Made by a program: the position numbers and the translations under genes. Shown in pieces: positions 16,786-24,565 of a stretch of 64,000 nt of DNA. Position 1 is the first letter of the stretch. Each line of letters opens with the position of its first letter. Source of the stretch: Salirhabdus salicampi (GTDB lineage: Bacteria; Bacillota; Bacilli; Bacillales; Alkalibacillaceae). The stretch lies in the NCBI RefSeq assembly GCF_024259515.1, contig NZ_JANBWE010000001.1:558001-622000 (forward strand), given 5' to 3'. The notes under the pieces are model-generated. The model was not told the DNA's origin. It ran no database searches and saw only the letters and a program-made list of their open reading frames with translations.

Positions 16786-17289
16786 TTATAATAATTTTGC
16801 CATATAATATTCATCATAAAAATCTTTATCAATAAATAAAGAATGTTTTTTCGTCCCTTCAATTTGAAAACCCATTTTCTTATATAAGCTAATGCCAGGC
16901 TCATTTTCCGTTACGACGGTTAACTCCAACCGATGTAAGTTTTGTTCATTAGCCCACCGAAATAGTTCATCAAATAGACGTTTACCAATTCCTTGACCTC
17001 GTTCATGTTTCACGATTCCAATCACAACATATGCGGAGTGTTGATTTCTGATAGCATTACCTCCGAATGCCATTACATAACCAACAGGCTGGTGGTTCTT
17101 TTCAGCAATTAGTATAGTACTATTATGTTGGTTCATTGTAGAGCGAATCAACGTTTCCGTCTTTTCCTCTGTTATGTTTCGTTCTCCACCTTCGTAAAGC
17201 ATGTATAAAGATTCATGTTCCACTTGTGCAATTAACTGTGGAAGAGAGGAGACGTCCTCTTGGACCACCGTACGTATCTTAACTTTCAT
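16786..17289 (-). CDS. GNAT-family N-acetyltransferase
   Basis: GCN5-related acetyltransferase of 167 aa. Acetyl-CoA-binding motif A is VVIGIVKHERGQGIGKRLFDELFRWA (R/QxxGxG/A loop as RGQGIG), followed by LHRLELTVVTENEPGISLYKKMGFQIEGTKKHS, the motif B that resembles RimI/RimJ-type or ribosomal-protein/antibiotic acetyltransferases. Substrate cannot be set. Divergent from the next GNAT gene, which is not a close paralogue. Confidence 0.88.
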   Translation of the reverse strand: MKVKIRTVVQEDVSSLPQLIAQVEHESLYMLYEGGERNITEEKTETLIRSTMNQHNSTILIAEKNHQPVGYVMAFGGNAIRNQHSAYVVIGIVKHERGQGIGKRLFDELFRWANEQNLHRLELTVVTENEPGISLYKKMGFQIEGTKKHSLFIDKDFYDEYYMAKLL

Positions 17290-17406
17290 CGGATCTTCCC
17301 CCTTTCGTAACTTTAATATATAAAAAGTTTATGTTAATAGAATCAAAAGGACAAGTGTTACTAGTAAAACATGAACCATCTCCTATACAATAAGAGGAGG
17401 ATACAT

Positions 17407-17919
17407 ATGAAAGGGGAAAGACAGATGAGATACCGTAAAGGCGAGCATCGTGACCTATCTGATATACGAAACATTATGAACTACTATATCCATGAAACGA
17501 CTGCTACATTTGATATTGAAGAGAAAAAGGTAGAAAAAGTGAAAGAATGGTTTCATCAATTTCAAGATTTTCCGTTATTTGTAGCTGATAAAGATAATGA
17601 AGTAGTAGGATATGCCAGCTTGTTACCTTATCAGAAGAAAGAGGCTTACAAACATACTATGGAGTTGTCAATCTATATAGATCCCAATTCTCATGGATTT
17701 GGAATTGGTAAGCAGTTAATGGAGATGATTTTATTAGAAGCGAAAAAGCGAGAAATCCATTCCATAATTGCTATTATTACAACGGAAAACGAGCAAAGTA
17801 TTGAATTTCATAAAAGGTTCGGATTTGAACATAAAGGTACATTGCATGAAGTGGGTTTTAAACATGGTAGATGGTTAGATGTCAGTTATTTTCAGTGGAT
17901 TAACAACTCGAAGAAGTAG
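17407..17919 (+). CDS. GNAT-family N-acetyltransferase, phosphinothricin-acetyltransferase-like
   Basis: Acetyltransferase of 170 aa close in pattern to PAT/bar and YwnH-type enzymes: N-terminal HRDLSDIRNIMNYYIHETTATFD, the acetyl-CoA loop SHGFGIGKQLM, TTENEQSIEFHKRFGFEHKGTL and the signature HGRWLDVSYFQW. Members acetylate phosphinothricin, methionine sulfoximine or similar amino-acid analogues; the true substrate is open. ATG 17407 is preceded by AGAGGAGG at 6 nt; an ATG at 17371 lacks a site and one at 17425 is a possible alternative. Followed by a strong terminator. Confidence 0.88.
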   Translation: MKGERQMRYRKGEHRDLSDIRNIMNYYIHETTATFDIEEKKVEKVKEWFHQFQDFPLFVADKDNEVVGYASLLPYQKKEAYKHTMELSIYIDPNSHGFGIGKQLMEMILLEAKKREIHSIIAIITTENEQSIEFHKRFGFEHKGTLHEVGFKHGRWLDVSYFQWINNSKK

Positions 17920-17943
17920 CCTATGTAAGGCTACTTCTTTTTT
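17914..17943 (+). terminator. Terminator of the PAT-like gene
   Basis: Stem AAGTAGCC / GGCTACTT with a T-run; the stem starts at the stop codon. Confidence 0.9.
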
Positions 17944-17963
17944 TATGGTCTTAAAAGAATGTA

Positions 17964-17975
17964 GGTCTAAAGACC
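17964..17975 (+). promoter_or_regulatory. Inverted repeat upstream of the micro-ORF promoter
   Basis: GGTCT-AA-AGACC, 25 bp before the -35 box of the micro-ORF unit; possible operator. Confidence 0.25.
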
Positions 17976-17999
17976 GATGTGAATTCAATCGTCTTACCG

Positions 18000-18028
18000 T
18001 TATGGAATGTTTTCCTGCAGGCTATAAT
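18000..18028 (+). promoter_or_regulatory. Promoter of the micro-ORF unit
   Basis: TTATGG (18000-18005), 17-bp spacer, perfect -10 TATAAT (18023-18028). The -35 box is poor, so an activator or alternative sigma factor may be involved. Confidence 0.5.
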
Positions 18029-18058
18029 GAAATCAACATAAACGAAAGGGTGATTGAA

Positions 18059-18109
18059 GTGAATTTTTATGTATTAGAACAAATCATAAAAGATCGTCGA
18101 CCTAAGTAA
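18059..18109 (+). CDS. Micro-ORF 1 of 3 (16 aa)
   Basis: GTG start, 6 nt after AAAGGGTGAT, reading MNFYVLEQIIKDRRPK then TAA. It is the first of three consecutive micro-ORFs whose products align without gaps at the N-terminal MN-x-Y and the basic C-terminus. Each has its own ribosome binding site, and the set is flanked by a promoter and a terminator. The peptide would be a short amphipathic helix with a charged tail. No known family recognised. A longer version from GTG 18050 (19 aa) is possible but has a worse ribosome binding site. Confidence 0.55.
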   Translation: MNFYVLEQIIKDRRPK

Positions 18110-18136
18110 GACAAAAGAGAATAAGGAGAGAGAACG

Positions 18137-18190
18137 ATGATTAATGAATATACCATTCAAACGTTAATTCAAGAACGTCGACCAAAATAA
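18137..18190 (+). CDS. Micro-ORF 2 of 3 (17 aa)
   Basis: ATG start, 7 nt after the strong site ATAAGGAGAG, reading MINEYTIQTLIQERRPK then TAA. It shares NEY and a hydrophobic i/i+3/i+4 pattern with micro-ORF 3 and the C-terminal RRPK with micro-ORF 1. It has the best initiation signal of the three. The similarity to its neighbours at the peptide level, with differing codons, argues for selection on the product. Confidence 0.6.
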   Translation: MINEYTIQTLIQERRPK

Positions 18191-18216
18191 TCAAACATGC
18201 AAGGGTGGGTTAGGTG

Positions 18217-18276
18217 ATGATGCAAATGAACGAATATGCCATTGCGTATGAAGTGGCACAAAAGCGGGTGAAATAA
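18217..18276 (+). CDS. Micro-ORF 3 of 3 (16-19 aa)
   Basis: ATG at 18217 (19 aa) or 18226 (16 aa, MNEYAIAYEVAQKRVK), after the sites AAGGGTGGG and TTAGGTG. It shares MNEY and a basic C-terminal tail with the two preceding micro-ORFs. Followed after about 30 bp by the terminator that ends the unit. Which ATG is used is uncertain. Confidence 0.55.
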   Translation: MMQMNEYAIAYEVAQKRVK

Positions 18277-18307
18277 AATAATATGGTTTATGCACCCCAA
18301 AATATAT

Positions 18308-18346
18308 AAGCCTCTTTTCTTCATTTAAAGTGAAGGAGGGGCTTTT
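18308..18346 (+). terminator. Terminator of the micro-ORF unit
   Basis: Imperfect hairpin AAGCCTC...TTCTTCA / TGAAGGAGGGGCTT followed by TTTTT. Confidence 0.75.
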
Positions 18347-18361
18347 TCAACTAAAAAAGAA

Positions 18362-18396
18362 AGGTGCAACTCTTAAAATTCAAGAGCAACACCATT
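18362..18396 (-). terminator. Terminator of the carboxypeptidase gene
   Basis: Stem GGTGTTGCTCTT / AAGAGTTGCACC with a T-rich tail on the minus strand. Confidence 0.8.
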
Positions 18397-18403
18397 ATTT
18401 TCA

Positions 18404-19222
18404 TTAAATTTCTTGGACGTTCTCAAAATATTCTTCAAGTGTCCAATCGTTTTCGTAGACTTCAGTTGCTATCTCTTTTCCTACATAGCGGTAATGCCAT
18501 GGCTCATAGATGTAGTTCGTAATATTTTCTTTCCCCTCGGGGTACCGTAAAATAAAGCCAAAGCGGTGAGCATTCTCCATTAACCACTTGCCCTCAGTTG
18601 TGGTCCCAAATTCTTCTGTTAATCCGAAGCCAGCACTCTCTGAACTAATGTCTATCGCTAAACCGGTTTGATGTTCACTCGTCCCTGGTTGAGCGACGAC
18701 CAGCAAGGCTTGTTCTTCGCCCACACGATCCACTTGATTTTGGAAAAGAGCAGCTTGACGTTTATAAGAACGATAGCCTGAAACAGCAAATAAGAATATA
18801 TCATTTTGATTCGCTTCTTGAAACATTTCCTCTAATGCTGTAGCAGCTTCCTCACGTAAATAACTTTTTTCAACATCTTCATCCCCAAATACAAACCGAA
18901 CATCAGGCCTTACAAGGTCTTCAGGCTTATAGTCGTTTGGTAGAGCAAATTCCTTGTTTACTAAAGCCAATCTGTTTTCAGGATTCACGATTGTCGGTTG
19001 GCCATCTACAACTTCAATCTGATTAAAGAATATAGACTCTAATGTTGGTCCGCTAGGTTTTTCATCCTCAATTTTTTGTTCTTCATTTTCGTCATCTAAT
19101 TCTTCTTTTTCTTCCTGTTCATTTGCTTTCTTCTCGTGATTTTCTTTTGTGTATTCTTTACTCTCGTCCCCACATCCAAGAAGGAATAGGAATAGTAAAA
19201 GGACATATATAGTACGATGCAT
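18404..19222 (-). CDS. D-alanyl-D-alanine carboxypeptidase lipoprotein (VanY/LdcB, M15)
   Basis: Lipid-anchored peptidase of 272 aa that trims stem peptides of peptidoglycan. Lipobox LLGC (Cys about 17) is followed by a strongly acidic Glu/Lys linker (about 20-55). The M15B domain has SGYRSYKRQ, the zinc motif SEHQTGLAIDIS (His and Asp ligands) and EPWHYRYVG with the third zinc ligand His. Family members include YodJ and VanY. The acidic linker is a cell-wall spacer. Monocistronic by appearance, with its own terminator. Confidence 0.9.
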   Translation of the reverse strand: MHRTIYVLLLFLFLLGCGDESKEYTKENHEKKANEQEEKEELDDENEEQKIEDEKPSGPTLESIFFNQIEVVDGQPTIVNPENRLALVNKEFALPNDYKPEDLVRPDVRFVFGDEDVEKSYLREEAATALEEMFQEANQNDIFLFAVSGYRSYKRQAALFQNQVDRVGEEQALLVVAQPGTSEHQTGLAIDISSESAGFGLTEEFGTTTEGKWLMENAHRFGFILRYPEGKENITNYIYEPWHYRYVGKEIATEVYENDWTLEEYFENVQEI

Positions 19223-19410
19223 GTTTTTCCTCCTTCATTCATCTTAAAATAAGAGGATGTTTCTGAGGTTCTCCTATATATTTTAGACGATTAAATATAA
19301 CCTATGTTACATGAAACATAGGACTATATTAAATTATACTTATAAACCCTTTATGGGAAAATAGATAATTTCTAAAAAATATTTATTGTAAATTTATAGG
19401 TCCAATCTGT

Positions 19411-20049
19411 TTAGGCACCTGTTTCTATTTTATTATGCTTAATGAATTGTCGTAATCCTGCTTCTTTTTTATTGTAGATTCTAATGAAATTTTCCACATG
19501 CTTAATAATGGCAACCAAAGTAATAAATAAAGTGATAAGTAGGGCATAGAGTCCGTATCCACCGAAATAAGTATAGCCAATTAAAAAGAAGTATAATGAA
19601 AAGGCCCCGATAACAATATAGTCAGACATTACTGCAGCGAGAATAAAAATAGCTAATCCTAATAGAGCGATTTTCCAATTTAATGCAAAGATAAACCCTA
19701 TTAGTGAAGCCGTTCCTTTTCCTCCACGGAACTGCATATGAATAGGGTAATTATGGCCGATAATGACAAATGATCCATTAATAAAATACAACAATTGTAG
19801 AGTACTTACCGTCACCTGATTCCCAATGAACAGGACCATTATTGCCATAGCCAATATAGGTTTCAAAATGTCGATTAAAGCTACCATAAGTCCAAACTTC
19901 CAGCCGAATATAATGGTGACGTTTGATGCGCCGGCATTTTTGCTACCTTCGTAGCGGATATCTTTCCCTTTCCATTTACTTACGATATAAGAAGGTTGAA
20001 TACACCCGAAAATGTAACCTATAACCATGGCCATAAATATATAACTCAT
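19411..20049 (-). CDS. plsY: Glycerol-3-phosphate acyltransferase PlsY family
   Basis: Membrane enzyme of 212 aa that transfers acyl groups from acyl-phosphate to glycerol 3-phosphate, the first step of phospholipid synthesis. PlsY motifs are present: GSKNAGASN (motif 1), GHNYPIHMQFRGGKGTA (motif 2) and the C-terminal KHVENFIRI region (motif 3). About five membrane segments. ATG 20049 follows AAGAGGAG; the upstream ATG 24 nt earlier lacks a site. The protein is more divergent than a textbook PlsY, so it may be a second paralogue. Confidence 0.85.
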   Translation of the reverse strand: MSYIFMAMVIGYIFGCIQPSYIVSKWKGKDIRYEGSKNAGASNVTIIFGWKFGLMVALIDILKPILAMAIMVLFIGNQVTVSTLQLLYFINGSFVIIGHNYPIHMQFRGGKGTASLIGFIFALNWKIALLGLAIFILAAVMSDYIVIGAFSLYFFLIGYTYFGGYGLYALLITLFITLVAIIKHVENFIRIYNKKEAGLRQFIKHNKIETGA

Positions 20050-20202
20050 ATTATTACTCCTCTTTAAGTTCAAACTTTCTTAAATTATATGATAGCAATT
20101 TCTAAAGCTCTTTTCATATATTCATAACTTACAAAAACCATAATTTCAGTAGCACTGTTAATTGACTTATGAGTGTAGTTATTGTTTAAGGGGGGGTCCG
20201 TT

Positions 20203-20274
20203 TTGTTCAAATCAAATTGGAGAAACGAATATACTGTTGTGACCTTCTTTTTATGGTTAATGATGCTGGCGTAA
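20203..20274 (+). CDS. Candidate 23-aa membrane microprotein
   Basis: TTG start 6 nt after AAGGGGGGG (20188-20196), 23 codons to TAA. The product begins MFKSNWRNEY and continues with a hydrophobic stretch (VVTFFLWLMMLA), so it looks like a single-pass membrane peptide with a charged N-terminus. It lies between the divergent-facing plsY and aminopeptidase genes, on the opposite strand to both. No family recognised. Confidence 0.4.
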   Translation: MFKSNWRNEYTVVTFFLWLMMLA

Positions 20275-20289
20275 AGTTTTTACAAAATA

Positions 20290-20319
20290 AGCCACTGTAT
20301 CTTATGTCACAGTGGCTCT
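20290..20319 (-). terminator. Terminator of the aminopeptidase gene
   Basis: Stem AGCCACTGT / ACAGTGGCT with TTATTTTG on the minus strand. Confidence 0.75.
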
Positions 20320-20324
20320 AAAGG

Positions 20325-21566
20325 TTAGTCGATTTGAAATGCCCACGTACCGTTACGGAATAGTGGTTCAATTTTTCCATCTTGTGTTACAGCGTCAATG
20401 TCCAATTCCCCTGATCCAATCATAAAGTCGACGTGAGTTAAGCTATTATTCGCGCCGTGCTTATCGAGTTCGGTATCATCCATTTGAGTGCCGCCTTCAA
20501 TACTTGTAGGATATGCCTTTCCTAAAGCAATATGACAAGAGGCATTTTCGTCATATAACGTATTGTAGAAAATTAGTCCGGACTGAGAAATTGGTGATTC
20601 ATGTGGGACTAGTGCTACTTCACCAAGTCGACTAGCGCCATCGTCTGTGTTTAGTAAATTTTCTAACGTTTCGTATCCTTCTTCCGCAGTAAATTCAACA
20701 ACTTTCCCGTCCTTGAATGTCAGTGTGAAATTATCAATAACATTTCCACCATAATTAAGGGGCTTTGTGTTTTTGACAGTTCCATTGACTTTATATTTAT
20801 GAGGCATTGTATATACTTCTTCAGTGGGAATGTTTGCGTTAAAAGGTGTGCCCTTTTCAGATAATCCTGAACCACCTTTCCAAATATGGTTATTAGGTAG
20901 TTCAATTTCTAAGTTTGTGCCAGGTGCTGTATAAACTAATTTACTGTATTGCTTGTCGTTCAAATAATCTCTTACTTTGGCTAAATTTTTATTGTGGTCA
21001 TTCCAAGAAGAAATAGGATCTTCATGGTCTGCACGGGTAATTTTGAAAATTTGTTCCCATAAAAGTTCTACTGCTTTTTCAGAATCCACATCCGGGAATA
21101 TTTTACGAGCCCATGCTTTTCCTGGCACAGCCGCAACACACCATGTAAGGCGGCTATTCATCGTATATTGGCGGAAATTCTTTAAAGCTTCACCACTTGC
21201 TTTATTCGCAGAGGCTATACGAGTAGGGTCGATTCCTTTCAATAGGTCTGGGTTTGTTGGCTTAATCGAAAGGATGGCTGCACCATCTTCCGCGTAATGC
21301 TCCAACATATCCACCCGCCATTGTGGTACATTGACTAATGTCTCTAGCGGCGCGTGTTCATATTTTAAACGAGTTAACTCTTCATCCATCCAATTCATAT
21401 GTACATCTTTTGCGCCTAATTGATATGCTTTTTTAGCTACAACACGGACAAAATCAACCGCTTCTGTAGGAGCATTTATCATTAAGGTTTGGCTTTCTTG
21501 TAAATTGACACCCATACGAACTACTAGTTCAGCATACTTTTCTAAGTTATTTTGAAATTCAGACAT
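20325..21566 (-). CDS. ampS: M29-family aminopeptidase (AmpS/thermophilic aminopeptidase)
   Basis: Cytoplasmic leucyl-type aminopeptidase of 413 aa, the usual length for the family. Recognised by the start FQNNLEKYAELVVRMGVNLQESQTLMINAP, the metal-binding glutamates in NANIPTEEVYTMP and FTAEEGYETLENLL, the DDGASRLGEVALVPHESPIS motif, the FYNTLYDENASCHIALGKAYP segment and the ending THVDFMIGS. The family uses two Co/Zn ions. Monocistronic, with AAAGGAGGATG just upstream of ATG 21566. Confidence 0.94.
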   Translation of the reverse strand: MSEFQNNLEKYAELVVRMGVNLQESQTLMINAPTEAVDFVRVVAKKAYQLGAKDVHMNWMDEELTRLKYEHAPLETLVNVPQWRVDMLEHYAEDGAAILSIKPTNPDLLKGIDPTRIASANKASGEALKNFRQYTMNSRLTWCVAAVPGKAWARKIFPDVDSEKAVELLWEQIFKITRADHEDPISSWNDHNKNLAKVRDYLNDKQYSKLVYTAPGTNLEIELPNNHIWKGGSGLSEKGTPFNANIPTEEVYTMPHKYKVNGTVKNTKPLNYGGNVIDNFTLTFKDGKVVEFTAEEGYETLENLLNTDDGASRLGEVALVPHESPISQSGLIFYNTLYDENASCHIALGKAYPTSIEGGTQMDDTELDKHGANNSLTHVDFMIGSGELDIDAVTQDGKIEPLFRNGTWAFQID

Positions 21567-21918
21567 TATTCATCCTCCTTTAAATCCTTTATATTATTTC
21601 ATATATCGAAATTTTCTACAATCAACTCGCCAAAGTTTTTTAAGAGGTTTTTGCAGTGACCTAAATCCATAGACGATTTTGGATAAGGGGAGGTAATATA
21701 AACCGGAAGTAGGATGAGAGGATAGTAGTAATTAGTGATTAGACTCCTAAGGTTTAGGAAATCGCATTTGTCAACTAATGGGAAGGAATTTGATATGGAG
21801 ATGTGGAAATAGCAGAAGATACAGCATTCATTTTCATTATTAGGAACCTATATGCATAAGGTTTTACATTGGAACAACAACCTATAAATCAAAGTTTCGG
21901 GAAAAGAGAGGTGGAGGA
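21567..21918. other. Intergenic region without visible gene
   Basis: About 350 bp between the divergent aminopeptidase and small membrane protein genes. Presumably holds both promoters; several poor A+T-rich -10 boxes but no convincing promoter, RNA or repeat. Confidence 0.5.
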
Positions 21919-22140
21919 ATGAAGAAATTAAGTTTCCTTCTTATTATCATTGGATTGGTTTCTACAATCATTGGCTTTATTCCGGTTTTCTTTATATACC
22001 CTTATAAAGAATGGCAGACGATGTATCACTTTTTTTATTACATATTTTTACATGCTCCTGATCGACTATATTGGCAAATTGGTCTTGTCGTTCTTTGTTT
22101 AGGTGTTGTCTCTTATCGTAATAACTCACCAATCGAGTGA
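21919..22140 (+). CDS. Small membrane protein, unknown
   Basis: Protein of 73 aa with two membrane helices (about 4-28 and 48-66) joined by an aromatic loop (YPYKEWQTMYHFFYY). Ribosome binding site GAGGTGGAGG precedes ATG 21919 closely. The stop TGA overlaps the reading into the GrpB gene region, 23 bp ahead of that gene's start, so the two are co-transcribed. No family recognised. Confidence 0.65.
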   Translation: MKKLSFLLIIIGLVSTIIGFIPVFFIYPYKEWQTMYHFFYYIFLHAPDRLYWQIGLVVLCLGVVSYRNNSPIE

Positions 22141-22163
22141 TGAATGTGTGGAGGAATTGTGTT

Positions 22164-22706
22164 ATGCGGAAGGTTGAGGTTATTCCTTATCAAGAGAACT
22201 GGAGGAGAAAGTTTGAGGCAGAAGCTCACAATTTAAAATCTTTATTTGGAACGAATTCACAAAATATTTATCATATTGGAAGTACCTCAATTCCGAATAT
22301 GAGTGCCAAACCAATTATTGATATTTTAGTAGAAGTGAAGAGTTTGGAGCAAGTAGATAAGCAAAATAACGAAATGATAAAAAAAGGATATAAATCATTT
22401 GGGGAACATGGTATTCCTGATAGACGTTTCATTATAAAGGGAGGCGTTAAACGGACTCATCATATCCATGTCTTTCCAGAGGGTAATATGGAAATTGAAC
22501 GACATCTATCATTTCGGGATTACTTAATTTCCCACCCAAAGGAAGCTCTTCAATATTGTCAGTTAAAGGAAGAGTTAGCGGTTCGATATCCTTTCGATAT
22601 TGATAGATATATGAAGGGAAAAGATTCTTTTATTAAAAGCATTGATAGAAGAGCGAAGGAATGGAAAAGAGAGAAGGTTGGGAGTGAAAAATCCTTTGAC
22701 AAATGA
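22164..22706 (+). CDS. GrpB family protein (UPF0157), nucleotidyltransferase fold
   Basis: Protein of 180 aa of the GrpB/UPF0157 group, which share the nucleotidyltransferase fold. Landmarks: VIPYQENWRRKFEAEA start, IYHIGSTSIPNMSAKPIIDILV (GSTS and DxD-like core), FPEGNMEIERHLSFRDYLISHP and the closing YMKGKDSFI. Members are proposed to act on CoA or nucleotides, and some are fused to dephospho-CoA kinase; here it stands alone. ATG 22164 follows GGAGGAA at 8 nt; an earlier in-frame ATG at 22137 overlaps the previous gene. The 3' tail is Lys/Arg rich. Confidence 0.85.
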   Translation: MRKVEVIPYQENWRRKFEAEAHNLKSLFGTNSQNIYHIGSTSIPNMSAKPIIDILVEVKSLEQVDKQNNEMIKKGYKSFGEHGIPDRRFIIKGGVKRTHHIHVFPEGNMEIERHLSFRDYLISHPKEALQYCQLKEELAVRYPFDIDRYMKGKDSFIKSIDRRAKEWKREKVGSEKSFDK

Positions 22707-22931
22707 GGAACGTACGCCAAAAATTATTTCGGAAAGTGACAATTCAAATAGTTAAGATCCAGCCCAATTTTATAACGAAGAGAAAGGAACAATTGGGTAC
22801 TGGATCCTATTTGTGTAGAAATACATATTCAATGTATTTATTGTCCCATGAATCATCCTGTAGTAAAGAAACAATGGTTACTTTTACGAATAAGGTGAAA
22901 AAAATCGTCTATTCCACCAACCGTCCGATGT
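22707..22931. other. Intergenic hairpins after the GrpB gene
   Basis: Holds a long imperfect hairpin (about 22756-22806: GATCCAG-CCCAATT pairing with AATTGGG-TA-CTGGATC) and a second one (about 22821-22842: AATACAT / ATGTATT). Both lack a good T-run. They probably mark the end of the GrpB operon. Confidence 0.45.
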
Positions 22932-24188
22932 TTAATACAATTTTGTAATTTGGGTGCCGGGGTAGTAAAAGTCGATAATTTCTTTATAGTTCTTGCCTGT
23001 CTCTGCCATATAGTGAGCACCCCATTGACTCATCCCAACCCCGTGACCATATCCTCTTCCTGTTACTTTGTAAAGTTGTTCACTTTCTTGAAACGAGTCA
23101 ATCAAGTAGCTCTTGAATAACGTTCCACCTATCATGGGGCGAATACGTGATAATGGAACGTCTTTTAATTCAATGCTGTCAAATAAAACAAAACCGAAGA
23201 ATTGGTACATAAAATCAATAGTAATCGAACCTTTTGTGGAGCGCTTTCCTTCTGTCTTGTCTTTTGTGGAGATATTAAAGTGTGGTATGCGAATAATTTT
23301 TATTTGACTCCCGTATCCTTTTTTCCTTAACCAGTTTTTTATACTATTGGAAATTTGTTTATCCTTTTCTTGCAACTTATTCCAATGTAATGGAGTAACT
23401 AAATCAATAGGACCTAATTGGATTTGTCTTTTGTGTAGGGTGAATTCCCATGGATTCACAGGATCAAAAGGATCCTGTTTTATTGGGAAATAACTGCGTC
23501 TCTTTCCTCCCCACACGTTCTCGTTACTTTCGGTCATCCCACCGTTGCTGGCAGAATAAAAGGCTGTTATCGGCTTTCCGCTAAATGTGATAATTTCTCC
23601 TTTTGTTTCCTCTACAGCTTTAGTGGTTCGATTGAATTTCTCTTCATATCCTCCGTATACTTGAAAGCGGATCGTATCATCCATGTTTTGATTTAACTGG
23701 GTGATAGCATATGTTCTAGCTGCCAAACTTTGAGCTTTTAATGCTTCCATATTCCATGTTGGATAAACTTCAAAAGGTACAACACCTTTTAAATACTCCT
23801 CCAATTGGAGATGGTTGATTGGCCGGATATGCTTTTTATCTTCTATTGTAAACTCCATGGCACCTAAGTAGGCTCGGTCGTTAATGTATACGAGGTGAGT
23901 CTTATCATATGTTTGGGGAATTAATATTAGATTGTCACCAAGTTTATTCGTGTCTTCTCCAGCCCTTGTTAAGTAAAGCTGCCCTCTCTTCGTATATAAC
24001 GTATAGTTCACTCCTTCCTCTAACTGTAGAGTAGGGCTTAACGTTTCATAATTTCCTTTTATCTTTATGTTAATCTTTGACGTTTCCTTAATATAATTGA
24101 CAAGTTTTACTGATACCATTTCATCTGCGTCAGCAATGAATGGATTAAATATAAAGAATAAAGTAAATAAGCATATGACTGTTCTCAT
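22932..24188 (-). CDS. SpoIID/LytB-domain protein
   Basis: Secreted protein of 418 aa with an N-terminal signal peptide (about 1-22, ending ADADE). Family motifs: HLQLEEYLKGVVPFEVYPTWNMEALKAQSLAARTYAI, YSASNGGMTESNENVWGG and the terminal GRGYGHGVGMSQWGAHYMAE. SpoIID is the glycan-cleaving enzyme of spore engulfment; LytB-type paralogues modify the wall in other settings. The catalytic Glu region (PFEVYP) is kept. Longer than the classical B. subtilis SpoIID, with an extra N-terminal beta-rich domain, so a paralogue is as likely as SpoIID itself. Confidence 0.88.
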   Translation of the reverse strand: MRTVICLFTLFFIFNPFIADADEMVSVKLVNYIKETSKINIKIKGNYETLSPTLQLEEGVNYTLYTKRGQLYLTRAGEDTNKLGDNLILIPQTYDKTHLVYINDRAYLGAMEFTIEDKKHIRPINHLQLEEYLKGVVPFEVYPTWNMEALKAQSLAARTYAITQLNQNMDDTIRFQVYGGYEEKFNRTTKAVEETKGEIITFSGKPITAFYSASNGGMTESNENVWGGKRRSYFPIKQDPFDPVNPWEFTLHKRQIQLGPIDLVTPLHWNKLQEKDKQISNSIKNWLRKKGYGSQIKIIRIPHFNISTKDKTEGKRSTKGSITIDFMYQFFGFVLFDSIELKDVPLSRIRPMIGGTLFKSYLIDSFQESEQLYKVTGRGYGHGVGMSQWGAHYMAETGKNYKEIIDFYYPGTQITKLY

Positions 24189-24226
24189 ATGTTTAGCTTT
24201 TGATGTTTTATTGAGGTTATTCGATA

Positions 24227-24439
24227 TTAATCATAAAAACCGATAATCGATAACATAAAGGGACCAATAATGGATGTAATGGACCCAACTAGTAAAATGA
24301 AGCCCAATAACCTGTTGTTTTTACTTTCAAAATGAACAACAAATGCAATCAAGGCTGTTACGAGAAGTCCAAAACAGGTTGCAACAAAAGGATTAGTTGG
24401 TGTAATTCAATCATACGCATGTATTAACAATGGATACAT
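24227..24439 (-). pseudogene. Small membrane protein gene interrupted by an in-frame TGA
   Basis: Ribosome binding site AGGGAGGAA and ATG 24439 start a frame of 70 codons that contains one TGA at codon 11 (plus-strand 24407-24409) and is otherwise open to TAA at 24227. The product would be MYPLLIHAYD-TGA-ITPTNPFVAT followed by two hydrophobic helices (GLLVTALIAFVV and LGFILLVGSITSIIGPFML) split by HFESKNNR. The residue at the TGA would most naturally be Trp. No strong hairpin follows it, unlike the thioredoxin case. Either a recent nonsense mutation, a sequencing error, or read-through. Confidence 0.55.
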
Positions 24440-24565
24440 ATTTATTCCTCCCTAGTAATCATAGACAAATCAACAGGGTAAAAGGATTCATTTAATACGA
24501 TTGTAATGAAAATAACCGCACAAATTTTGTCGGATTTCATTTGTTATAAAGAGGGGGTGATAACA

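Noticed and set aside
17879-18109. 76-codon frame covering micro-ORF 1
   Set aside because: Its start lies inside the GNAT gene and it crosses a strong terminator; only the last 16 codons have a ribosome binding site and match the neighbouring micro-ORFs.
22703-22948. 81-codon frame after the GrpB gene, and a 23-codon frame starting at GTG 22684
   Set aside because: The longer one overlaps the SpoIID gene end and hairpins and reads as non-coding; the short one overlaps the GrpB end and has no support beyond a fair ribosome binding site.
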